From an uncultured Muribaculaceae bacterium (GTDB lineage: Bacteria; Bacteroidota; Bacteroidia; Bacteroidales; Muribaculaceae): a stretch of DNA of 29,151 nucleotides. Each line of letters starts with the position of its first letter. The first letter of the stretch is position 1. The DNA lies in contig CAJUQP010000044.1 in assembly GCA_910588245.1 (NCBI GenBank), forward strand, positions 1-29,151. Reading direction: 5' to 3'. The notes beneath the pieces are model-generated. The model worked only from the letters and a program-made list of their open reading frames with translations, ran no database searches and was not told where the DNA came from. The translations under genes and the position numbers were made by a program. This document shows, piece after piece, positions 7,021 through 13,688 of the stretch.

Positions 7021-8940
7021 ATGAATTCTATCAGAAACATCGCCCGGTGGTATTTCTCCCGGGGGGCGTTGCCCTACTGGAGCATCCTAATACTCGACTG
7101 CCTCTTCGTGGTCTTCTCCGGGCTCCTGGCCTACACCGTCCACCACGGTTCGGAGGCCACCTTCCGGGTATTCCCTCCGCTGGTGCTGACCCTCGGGGTC
7201 TTCCTGCTGTGCTTCATTGTCGGATTCCGCATCTTCCACACCTACCAGGGGGTGATGCGCTTCTCCTCCTTCACCGACCTGATGCGCGTGAGCACCGCCG
7301 TGATCACGGCCATCGTGCTCGTCTTCATCGTGCAGTGGGCCTTCGCCTCGGCCGACTGGCTCGTGGCCTTCTCCACGGCCGACGTCATACTGATGGCACT
7401 CTTCGTGATCGCCCTTATGTGGACGGTGCGCATCTGGGTCAAGACCCTCTACGAGGACTCCATCCACCGGGCCGATCTCTCACGCACCTTCATACTCGGC
7501 GTGCGCGAAGGTGGCGTGGCCCTGGCCAAGAACATCCGTTCCTCCTCCGAGTCTCCCTACAAGGTGGTGGGGTTCGTATCCGACGAGCAGGACCGCGACA
7601 TGAAGCACCGCCGGCTGATGGGGCTCCGGGTCTATCCTTTCGGGTCGGATCTTCCGGAGACCATGCGCCGTGCCAACGTCGCCACGCTGATTGTCTCCCC
7701 CCTGAAGATGGGGCTCCTCCAGGAGAACGAGGATATTGTCAACTCCTTAGTGGACGCGGGGATCAAGATCATGGTCATGCCCAAGGCCCGGGAATGGGAC
7801 GGCAAGTCGGACATCAACATCAGCGAGCTCCATCCGATCGACGTGGAGGATCTCCTGCCGCGCGAGAAGATAGAGGTCGATATGAAGGCCGCCGCCGACC
7901 TGCTTCAGGGTAAGGTGGTGATGATAACCGGGGCTGCCGGATCGATCGGCTCGGAGATGGTGCGCCAGGTGGCCACCTACGCGCCCTCGCGCCTGGTGCT
8001 CGTGGATCAGGCGGAGACGCCGATGCACGACATCCGGCTGATGATGCGCAACCGCTGGCCTGACATACCGGCGGAGACTATCGTGGCCGACATCGCCGAC
8101 GCCAAGATCATGGAGCGCATATTCAAGGAATACAAGCCTGACTATGTGTTCCATGCGGCGGCCTACAAGCATGTGCCGATGATGGAGGACAATCCATATG
8201 AGAGCGTTGTCAACAACATCCACGGCACGAAGGTCATAGCCGACCTGGCGGTGAAATACGGCACCCGGAAGTTCGTGATGGTCTCCACCGACAAGGCTGT
8301 CAACCCGACGAACGTGATGGGATGCTCGAAACGTATCTGTGAGATCTACGTGCAGAGTCTCGACAAGGCGATAAAGGACGGCGCGGTGAAGGGGGAGACG
8401 CAGTTCGTGACCACCCGCTTCGGCAACGTGCTCGGATCGAACGGTTCCGTGATACCCATCTTCCAGGAGCAGATACGGAAGGGTGGCCCTGTTACGGTGA
8501 CGCATCCCGACATCATCCGCTTCTTCATGCTCATCCCGGAGGCCTGCCGCCTTGTCATCGAGGCCGGGACGATGGGTAAGGGGGGCGAGATCTATGTCTT
8601 CGACATGGGCAAGCCCGTCAAGATAGCCGACCTTGCCAAACGTATGATCCGCCTGAGCGGCGCGAAGGACATCGAGATAAAGTTCACGGGACTCCGCGAC
8701 GGCGAGAAGCTCTACGAGGAGGTGCTCAACGACAAGGAGATAACGCTGCCCACGTTCCATCCGAAGATAAAGGTGGCGAAGGTGAGGGAGTATGAATACG
8801 CGGATGTGGACCGCGAGATCGGCGACCTTATCCGCGATGTCGACCTCAAGGATGACATGACAATCGTGGCCGGCATGAAGCATATAGTGCCGGAGTTCAA
8901 GAGCCAGCATTCCAAATACGAAGCACTTGATAAAGGTTAA
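7021..8940 (+). CDS. Membrane UDP-GlcNAc 4,6-dehydratase (CapD/WbpM/PglF/UngD-like)
   Basis: This 639-residue protein has four N-terminal membrane helices (about residues 18-140), then a Rossmann-like domain (TFILGVREGGVALAKNI) and a C-terminal extended SDR domain. The latter starts with ITGAAGSIGSEM (about 302-313), with FHAAAYKHVPMME and the family-specific NVMGCSKR, in which methionine 433 replaces the usual SDR tyrosine and lysine 437 is kept. The enzymes make UDP-2-acetamido-2,6-dideoxy-4-keto-hexose, which is the substrate expected for the aminotransferase upstream. In Bacteroides the comparable enzymes UngD1/UngD2 serve several capsules. The full-length form with membrane and Rossmann domains is like WbpM and PglF. 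It lies 34 bases after the transferase stop, so the three genes probably form one operon. Confidence 0.9.
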   Translation: MNSIRNIARWYFSRGALPYWSILILDCLFVVFSGLLAYTVHHGSEATFRVFPPLVLTLGVFLLCFIVGFRIFHTYQGVMRFSSFTDLMRVSTAVITAIVLVFIVQWAFASADWLVAFSTADVILMALFVIALMWTVRIWVKTLYEDSIHRADLSRTFILGVREGGVALAKNIRSSSESPYKVVGFVSDEQDRDMKHRRLMGLRVYPFGSDLPETMRRANVATLIVSPLKMGLLQENEDIVNSLVDAGIKIMVMPKAREWDGKSDINISELHPIDVEDLLPREKIEVDMKAAADLLQGKVVMITGAAGSIGSEMVRQVATYAPSRLVLVDQAETPMHDIRLMMRNRWPDIPAETIVADIADAKIMERIFKEYKPDYVFHAAAYKHVPMMEDNPYESVVNNIHGTKVIADLAVKYGTRKFVMVSTDKAVNPTNVMGCSKRICEIYVQSLDKAIKDGAVKGETQFVTTRFGNVLGSNGSVIPIFQEQIRKGGPVTVTHPDIIRFFMLIPEACRLVIEAGTMGKGGEIYVFDMGKPVKIADLAKRMIRLSGAKDIEIKFTGLRDGEKLYEEVLNDKEITLPTFHPKIKVAKVREYEYADVDREIGDLIRDVDLKDDMTIVAGMKHIVPEFKSQHSKYEALDKG

Positions 8941-9150
8941 AGAATTAAAGGTTAAAGGTTAAAGATTAAAGATTAAAGGTTTAGGGGTTAGAGTTTATAG
9001 TTTAGGGTTTAAAGTTTAAAGTTTAGGGTTTAAAGTTTAGGGTTTAAAGTTTAGAGTTTGTAGTTTAGAGTTTATAGTTTAGAGTTTAAAGTTTAGGGTT
9101 TAAAGTTTAGGGTTTAAAGTTTATAGTTTAGAGTTTATAGTTTAGGATTT
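8941..9150. repeat. Degenerate 7-bp tandem repeat (GTTTAAA / GTTTAGG type)
   Basis: About thirty head-to-tail copies of a seven-base unit run from the dehydratase stop to about 9150. The main forms are GTTTAAA, GTTTAGG, GTTTAGA and GTTTATA, with an AGGTTAA/AGATTAA variant at the left end. Most of the stretch repeats a 14-base pair of units. No gene is visible in it. Confidence 0.92.
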
Positions 9151-9158
9151 ATTCTTAA

Positions 9159-9370
9159 CCCTCAACCGATAACTGAAAAACGGATAACTGAAAACTGACA
9201 ACGGAAAACCGACAACGGAAAGCCCTCAACCGATAACTGAAAACTGACAACGGAAAACCGACAACGGAAAGCCCTCAACCGATAACTGAAAACTGACAAC
9301 GGAAAGCCCTCAACCTTCAACCCTCAACCGACAATGGAAAACGGAAAACCGACAACGGGCAACGGAAAGC
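9159..9370. repeat. Higher-order direct repeat (CCCTCAACCGATAACTGAAA type)
   Basis: Direct repeats begin at about 9159, 9223, 9272 and 9307. Each starts with CCCTCAACC and continues with variable numbers of the words AACTGAAA, CTGACAACGGAAA and CCGACAACGGAAA. Spacings differ (64, 49, 35 bases), so this is a nested low-complexity repeat rather than a CRISPR array. It ends 20 bases before a small membrane-protein gene. No ORF is supported inside. Confidence 0.88.
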
Positions 9371-9389
9371 CTCTCAACCATAAAAGACA

Positions 9390-9623
9390 ATGACTGAGAT
9401 ATTTATAATCTTCATGCTTGCGATAATCATACTCGCAATCATCATCACTGTCGCCGCAGGAGTCAGCCACAGAAAAAAGAAAGTGTCTGACGAGCAGTAT
9501 ATCGACAGCAACGGCGATCACATGTATTACGACCGGTCTTCGATCGAGAAACGTCAGTTTGCCGAAAACAATCCCGATGTAAAAGACGTCCGCACCTTCC
9601 GCCGTCTATTCAAGGGAAAGTGA
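9390..9623 (+). CDS. Small single-span membrane protein, unknown function
   Basis: The 77-residue protein has one very hydrophobic N-terminal helix (about residues 4-25, IFIIFMLAIIILAIIITVAA), a short basic stretch (HRKKK) that should sit in the cytoplasm, and a charged tail with YIDSNGDHMYYDRSS and a basic C-terminal end. I do not recognise the family. It is kept as a gene because of the regular membrane-protein architecture, the start directly after the repeat block and the strong terminator 16 bases past its stop. It has no clear promoter of its own; the repeats lie where a promoter should be. It could be a small accessory protein of the polysaccharide locus or independent of it. Confidence 0.65.
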   Translation: MTEIFIIFMLAIIILAIIITVAAGVSHRKKKVSDEQYIDSNGDHMYYDRSSIEKRQFAENNPDVKDVRTFRRLFKGK

Positions 9624-9638
9624 CAGGTATAGCTGTAC

Positions 9639-9685
9639 ACAAGGCGTCCGGATCCTGATCTCAGGGTCCGGACGCCTTGTTTTTG
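9639..9685 (+). terminator. Strong intrinsic terminator
   Basis: ACAAGGCGTCCGGATCCTGA pairs with the sequence at 9661-9680 over 19-20 positions with a single G-T wobble, and TTTTTG follows. It closes the plus-strand unit that contains the small membrane protein and faces the 3' end of the minus-strand sigma operon. Confidence 0.9.
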
Positions 9686-9704
9686 ATAAGCGGTCATCAC
9701 GTCT

Positions 9705-11027
9705 TTATTCTCCGAAGGTGAGGCGTAGGCCGAGATTGAGGTTGAAGTTGAGCGGTTTCTCTTTGTAGATTGTCTGGAGGCCGGTGCTGTCGTCGAAGTA
9801 ATAGCTTACGCCCGGCTCCGCGAAAATCGCCAAGGGTTGCAGGATGCGGCATTGCACGCCGACAGCGGCATTGACCGACCATTGCACGGGATGGTCGGCA
9901 AGCCTTACAGATTCGGAACTCCTTCTCTCGCGGTCTACGAAATAATCCTTGTGGAGACGTGAGGATACGCATTTCTCGACCAGAACTCCTCCGGAGGCAT
10001 AGACGTCGACCATCTTCCACGAAAGCATGCGATATTTGAGATTGACGGGTATGCCGACGTAATGAAGCTTCTGCTCACCTGTGAAAAAATGATCTTGGGT
10101 GCCCTCGCGTATGTCGGATGTCAGGTTGGCATACGATATGCCGCTCTCTATGGCGAGGCGGTCGGTCAGCCCGTAGGTGAAAGAGATGCCGGCCCTTATC
10201 GGCATACGGTGCTTTATGTCGGTCTTTACTTCATTTTCCCGGCTGTTCACCGGAAGCCCCATCAATGCGTTGTCCTGCCAGTAGGCCTTGTCAGTCCCGA
10301 GGCTGGCGGCGAACAGATTGCGGGTTGTGTAACCGTCGGATACGGCTCCTGATATGCCGGAACCGTAAGCGGAGAGGGAGAAACGTCCGTTTCCCGTGGC
10401 CTTCACATCCGCGTCGGCTGTGAACCGGCGTCCTGGAGAGGTCGGTCTGTAGTCAGGATGCGCGGGCATTAGCGTTATGGTGTCTTTTTTGTCGTTTGCC
10501 GCCGTGTCATATATGTCTGCGGCTCTTTCAGGTAGAGAGTCGGAAGCCGCCGGCGATGCCTGAAGGGGAGGGGTGTCATTGTGTCCGTGTGCCGGGATGA
10601 GATTGGAGGCACTGCGGGGAGCGCCTGATGAGAGCGCTGCAATTCCTCCAGGTATGGCGATTTGCGGAGATGCCGAGGCTTGGGAATCCATGTAGCCTGA
10701 GCCGTCTGTAGGCAGGCTCTTTCGCCCCGATACCGCCTGATGCTGTCTGCCGGAACCTGTCCGGCTGTCGGCGGCAAACCTGTCGGATGCGGGTAGCGAG
10801 GGGGACACGCCGACGAGCCAGTATCCGGCGGTCATCACGAGCGCGAGCATGGCCGCGGCAGCTATGCCGCGCCTCACCCAGATCGATATGCGCCGTCGGC
10901 GTGCGGGAATCGGCGCGCCGGTCTGCCTGGTCATCCCGGCTTCTATGCCGGCCCAGAGTCCGTCGGGCTCCTCTATCTCATAGTCAGCCATACGGTCATG
11001 TATCTTGTTAAGCCAATCTTCGTTCAT
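9705..11027 (-). CDS. Anti-sigma-like protein fused to an outer-membrane beta-barrel domain
   Basis: This 440-residue protein starts with a short charged cytoplasmic-type region (WLNKIHDRMADYEIEEPDGL) and has one membrane helix preceded by RRRR (about residues 53-73). A long serine/alanine/proline-rich stretch follows (about 75-200), then a glycine/aromatic beta-strand domain of about 235 residues ending in LNLGLRLTFGE, typical of the PorT/OMP_b-brl family. Its start overlaps the sigma-factor stop by four bases (ATGA), so it is translationally coupled and most likely acts on that sigma factor. Such sigma plus beta-barrel pairs are common in Bacteroidales. The topology is odd, because an inner-membrane helix and an outer-membrane barrel are on one chain. 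The barrel domain could instead be a periplasmic sensor or span the periplasm. Confidence 0.75.
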   Translation of the reverse strand: MNEDWLNKIHDRMADYEIEEPDGLWAGIEAGMTRQTGAPIPARRRRISIWVRRGIAAAAMLALVMTAGYWLVGVSPSLPASDRFAADSRTGSGRQHQAVSGRKSLPTDGSGYMDSQASASPQIAIPGGIAALSSGAPRSASNLIPAHGHNDTPPLQASPAASDSLPERAADIYDTAANDKKDTITLMPAHPDYRPTSPGRRFTADADVKATGNGRFSLSAYGSGISGAVSDGYTTRNLFAASLGTDKAYWQDNALMGLPVNSRENEVKTDIKHRMPIRAGISFTYGLTDRLAIESGISYANLTSDIREGTQDHFFTGEQKLHYVGIPVNLKYRMLSWKMVDVYASGGVLVEKCVSSRLHKDYFVDRERRSSESVRLADHPVQWSVNAAVGVQCRILQPLAIFAEPGVSYYFDDSTGLQTIYKEKPLNFNLNLGLRLTFGE

Positions 11028-11596
11028 ATCGACGTGGGAATTAAATTGTTGTATTGTCTGATCCTCGCGGCGAGCATGGCTTTCGCCCTGTGTAACTGCG
11101 AGGCGGATGAACTCTCCTTTATATTGAGCATTGCCGCTATCTCCTTGTGGCTTTTCTGCTCGATGACGTAAAGGTTGAAGACAGTGCGGTAGCCATCGGG
11201 AAGATCGCGGATGAGCCGGAAGATCACTGAGGAGGGGATGGCATCGATGTCGGGCTCCTCCTCAGGAAGGTCATGCTCTTCGCCTGAGATCGCGACACAC
11301 TTCATGCGGTCGGCGTGGTGAAGGAATCTGAGCGATTCGTTGACCGCCACCCGGGTGAGCCATCCTTTGAGCGATGCTTTCCCGCGGTATTCAAACGACC
11401 GGATGCCGGAGAAGATCCTTATGAAACTCTCCTGCACCACGTCTTTGACATCATCATCGTTGGGGATATAACGGGAGCATACGGCTGCGAGATAGCGGAC
11501 GTAAGTGGAATACATCTTTCTCATAGCCGCAGCATCTCCTTGCTTCACAAGGACGATGAGTCTCTCCTCTATGTCGGTCTCTGTCGTAGCCGTCAT
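11024..11596 (-). CDS. ECF-type RNA polymerase sigma factor
   Basis: The product of 190 residues has region 2 (YVRYLAAVCSRYI, DDDVKDVVQESFIRIF, then KASLKGWLTRVAVNESL) and region 4 (IRDLPDGYRTVFNLYV, SHKEIAAMLNIKESS, SQLHRAKAMLAARI), the normal domain set of sigma-70 family ECF factors. The frame is open to 11665, but the ATG at 11596 is chosen: AGGA stands about eight bases before it and the usual ECF N-terminus follows, whereas the longer version would begin inside a strong hairpin. The gene overlaps the downstream anti-sigma/beta-barrel gene, which should control it. Targets cannot be told from sequence. A role in envelope response is an inference from the partner. Confidence 0.88.
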   Translation of the reverse strand: MTATTETDIEERLIVLVKQGDAAAMRKMYSTYVRYLAAVCSRYIPNDDDVKDVVQESFIRIFSGIRSFEYRGKASLKGWLTRVAVNESLRFLHHADRMKCVAISGEEHDLPEEEPDIDAIPSSVIFRLIRDLPDGYRTVFNLYVIEQKSHKEIAAMLNIKESSSASQLHRAKAMLAARIRQYNNLIPTSI

Positions 11597-11611
11597 CTGT
11601 TCTGTCCTGAT

Positions 11612-11663
11612 GGCCGGGGGAGGGGAACGGAAATCCTGTCGGAAATCCGTTCCCCTCCCGGCC
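11612..11663. other. Strong GC-rich hairpin just upstream of the sigma-factor start
   Basis: The arms at 11612-11631 (GGCCGGGGGAGGGGAACGGA) and 11646-11663 (TCCGTTCCCCTCCCGGCC) pair over about 18 positions with two unpaired Gs, around a 14-base loop. On the minus strand there is no T run after it, so it is not a standard terminator. It lies 15 bases before the chosen sigma ATG and could control read-through from the NigD-like gene or sigma translation. Confidence 0.6.
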
Positions 11664-11769
11664 AAAAGAAGTTAGTGGAAACGAGGTCAGGTTGTCTTCA
11701 GCCAGTGAAGTCTGGCCGATATCTTGCCATCACATGATTGTAACGTTGAAATCATGTGGAATCTTGTCT

Positions 11770-12507
11770 TCAGTCCACGCGGCCGGAGTATGTTATGGCC
11801 CCGGTGGCGGATGTCGCCGCGGCCGGCCTCATGTCGAGCTTGAATTTTACAGATTTCTCGCCCGTGAACGACATCCATCTGAGATTGAACTCCATAGGCT
11901 CGGAGTCTCCCTCCGACAGCCCGTTGAGATTGAATGCCACCAGTGCGTCGCCCCATTCGCCATAGGTGTCGCCCTGGGCGTCATGGCGCAGCACGAGTTC
12001 GTAAGGGTCGGAGGGATTGGTGCCGGTGACGAGGTTTATGATGTGTTTCATCCCTGGAGAGCCCCAGAGAGTGCGCACACGCAGGGTCAGATAACCGTCT
12101 TCGGCTATGGTCACCCAGTCATTGACAATCTCGATGGGATCTTTCCCGAAGGTCTTGTCGTCGAGATCGCCGAGGCTTTCCACAGGCAGCTTGGTGCGGA
12201 TGCTGTCGATCCAGTTTACCTCCACTTTGCGCAGCTTGTCGCTCTGGTCGGGCGAGGATGTCTCCGAATAGTTGACGAGAGCCCTTACCTCCTTATTCCC
12301 GAATGGAGAGGAGGTCATGTTGGCCGGGATAAGCTGTGTGTCCTTATCGAGCTGCATGAGGAAGCTGCCGTCTGATTCCGGGAGCACCGTCACAATGGCT
12401 GTGGGACGCAGGAGGTCGTAGTTGTAGTCGTCATCGTCTGAACACGAGGGGAGCGCGAGCATTGCTCCGCAGCAGAGGGTGGACAACAGGAGATGTAGTT
12501 TGTTCAT
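11770..12507 (-). CDS. NigD-like surface lipoprotein
   Basis: The 245-residue protein has a type II signal peptide (MNKLHLLLSTLCCGAMLALP) with lipobox LPSC, directly followed by SDDDDY. The run of acidic residues after the lipid-anchored cysteine matches the Bacteroidetes lipoprotein export signal, so it is predicted to be on the cell surface. The remaining sequence is beta-rich (AIVTVLPESDGSFLMQLD, TIAEDGYLTLRVRTLWG, LTLRVR) and fits the two-domain NigD family; the WVTIAEDGYLTLR segment is characteristic. The frame runs open to 12732, but that extension is in the AraC gene; the ATG at 12507 gives the signal peptide. It lies 107 bases downstream of the AraC gene on the same strand. The function of NigD proteins is not well defined. 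Confidence 0.8.
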   Translation of the reverse strand: MNKLHLLLSTLCCGAMLALPSCSDDDDYNYDLLRPTAIVTVLPESDGSFLMQLDKDTQLIPANMTSSPFGNKEVRALVNYSETSSPDQSDKLRKVEVNWIDSIRTKLPVESLGDLDDKTFGKDPIEIVNDWVTIAEDGYLTLRVRTLWGSPGMKHIINLVTGTNPSDPYELVLRHDAQGDTYGEWGDALVAFNLNGLSEGDSEPMEFNLRWMSFTGEKSVKFKLDMRPAAATSATGAITYSGRVD

Positions 12508-12614
12508 ATCGTCAGATCTATGTTTTTGGTTTTGTTCTATCATTAGAATATGACGATAGCGGAATCCTTGCATGCCTGCTGAAAAATTTTTTTTGATCCT
12601 GGGTCCGGGTGGGA

Positions 12615-13490
12615 TCAGATCAGAATCTTGTGGCGCTGGTAATACTCGCGGAATTCCTTGGGAGAGCGGTTTTTCTTTTTCTTGAAGATGCGGTTGAAAT
12701 TGCTGACGTTGTTGAAGCCGCATTCGTAGCATATCTCAGCTATGGAGGTCGTGCTGTCGACGAGCATGCGCGATGCCGCGCCGATGCGGATGTCGATTAT
12801 ATAATCTGACACCGAGCGCCCGGTGCGCAGCTTGAAGAAGCGGGAGAACGACGTGGGTGTCATGCCTACGAGGTCTGCGAGATCCGCGAGGCGTACCTCC
12901 TCCTTATAATGCCTGTCGATATATTCCTGCGCTTTCGTCACCCGGCGGCTGTCGCTGCTCACCCGTGCTTTGGCGAACGAGGAACTTGACAGCTGGCGGT
13001 AGTCGTGACTTACTGCCAGTTCGTGGAGGATCTGCAGGAATTCTATGAGCTGGTAGAACCCCGACTCAGCCTTAAGCAGCTTCTCTATCCTCGAGTAGAT
13101 ATGCATTATGGCCTTCTGCGAGAAGGCTATCCCTTTGCCGCTCTCATCGAGCATCCGGGAGATGTCGGCCATCTGTGTCTTGTGGAGCAGGGCCTCCCCG
13201 AAAAGATCGGAGGAGAACTGTATGGTGATCTCGCGGATACGGCTGGATGTGCAGTCGTGCTGTTCCCAGGCATGTTCTATGCCGTGGCCCACAAGGCACA
13301 GGTCGAAATCCTCGAGTTCCTCGATCGAATCGCCGACGACGCGGGCAGCCCCCTTGCATCCCTCCACGAAATTCAGCTCATATTCAGCGTGATGGTGGAT
13401 GGGGTAGTTGAAGGCATTCTTTGTGCGGTCTACCAGATAGAAGCAGTCTTTTCCCGACAGTGGTGTGATCTCGGTGATTATTTTGTTCAT
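12615..13490 (-). CDS. AraC-family transcriptional regulator
   Basis: This 291-residue regulator has an N-terminal cupin-like sensor (NYPIHHHAEYELNFVEG, with the histidine cluster of AraC sugar-binding domains, then LCLVGHGIEHAW). Its C-terminal double helix-turn-helix has LADLADLVGMTPTSFSRFFK as first and IAEICYECGFNNVSNFNRIF as second recognition part, closed by the SPKEFREYY signature. The start at 13490 (MNKIITEITP) is preferred over 13550 because the extra 20 residues are not part of the cupin fold. It is divergent from the alpha-galactosidase gene with about 198 bases between, so it probably controls that gene in response to a sugar. The NigD-like gene follows on the same strand. Confidence 0.88.
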   Translation of the reverse strand: MNKIITEITPLSGKDCFYLVDRTKNAFNYPIHHHAEYELNFVEGCKGAARVVGDSIEELEDFDLCLVGHGIEHAWEQHDCTSSRIREITIQFSSDLFGEALLHKTQMADISRMLDESGKGIAFSQKAIMHIYSRIEKLLKAESGFYQLIEFLQILHELAVSHDYRQLSSSSFAKARVSSDSRRVTKAQEYIDRHYKEEVRLADLADLVGMTPTSFSRFFKLRTGRSVSDYIIDIRIGAASRMLVDSTTSIAEICYECGFNNVSNFNRIFKKKKNRSPKEFREYYQRHKILI

Positions 13491-13644
13491 GGCCGATTGA
13501 AGGTTGATGGTGAGTGGCGGGAAGCCGGTCGGCTCCGCTCTTTTATGCATAACGTTTTTATATGGCTTTTCGTGTTTTTTGACACTATTTTATCCAATAT
13601 TTGACTATACTTCACAGTTACTTTTATATTAGGACGCGGTGCAT

Positions 13645-13652
13645 TAACTTTG
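13645..13652 (+). promoter_or_regulatory. -7 box for the alpha-galactosidase gene
   Basis: TAACTTTG fits the Bacteroidetes -7 consensus TAnnTTTG and lies 36 bases before the ATG at 13689. There is no good TTG at the -33 spacing (only TTA near 13618), as expected for a promoter that needs an activator such as the divergent AraC-type protein. Confidence 0.55.
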
Positions 13653-13688
13653 TGCTGCAAAAATAAATCAACTCACACTGACAGATTC

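Noticed and set aside
7747..8910. Long minus-strand ORF of 387 codons opposite the dehydratase gene
   Set aside because: The plus-strand frame contains all dehydratase motifs. The minus-strand product is histidine/leucine-rich without any recognisable fold and results from GC-rich codon bias.
9003..9120. Telomere-like TTTAGGG words
   Set aside because: The words occur within a degenerate heptamer repeat in the middle of a bacterial locus, with many variants, and there is no replicon end.
9159..9370. Possible CRISPR array
   Set aside because: Repeat spacings are 64, 49 and 35 bases, the interval sequence is itself made of repeat words, and no cas gene is near.
11692..12375. Plus-strand ORF of 227 codons opposite the NigD-like gene
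   Set aside because: The minus-strand protein has a signal peptide, lipobox and family pattern. The plus-strand frame has none of these.
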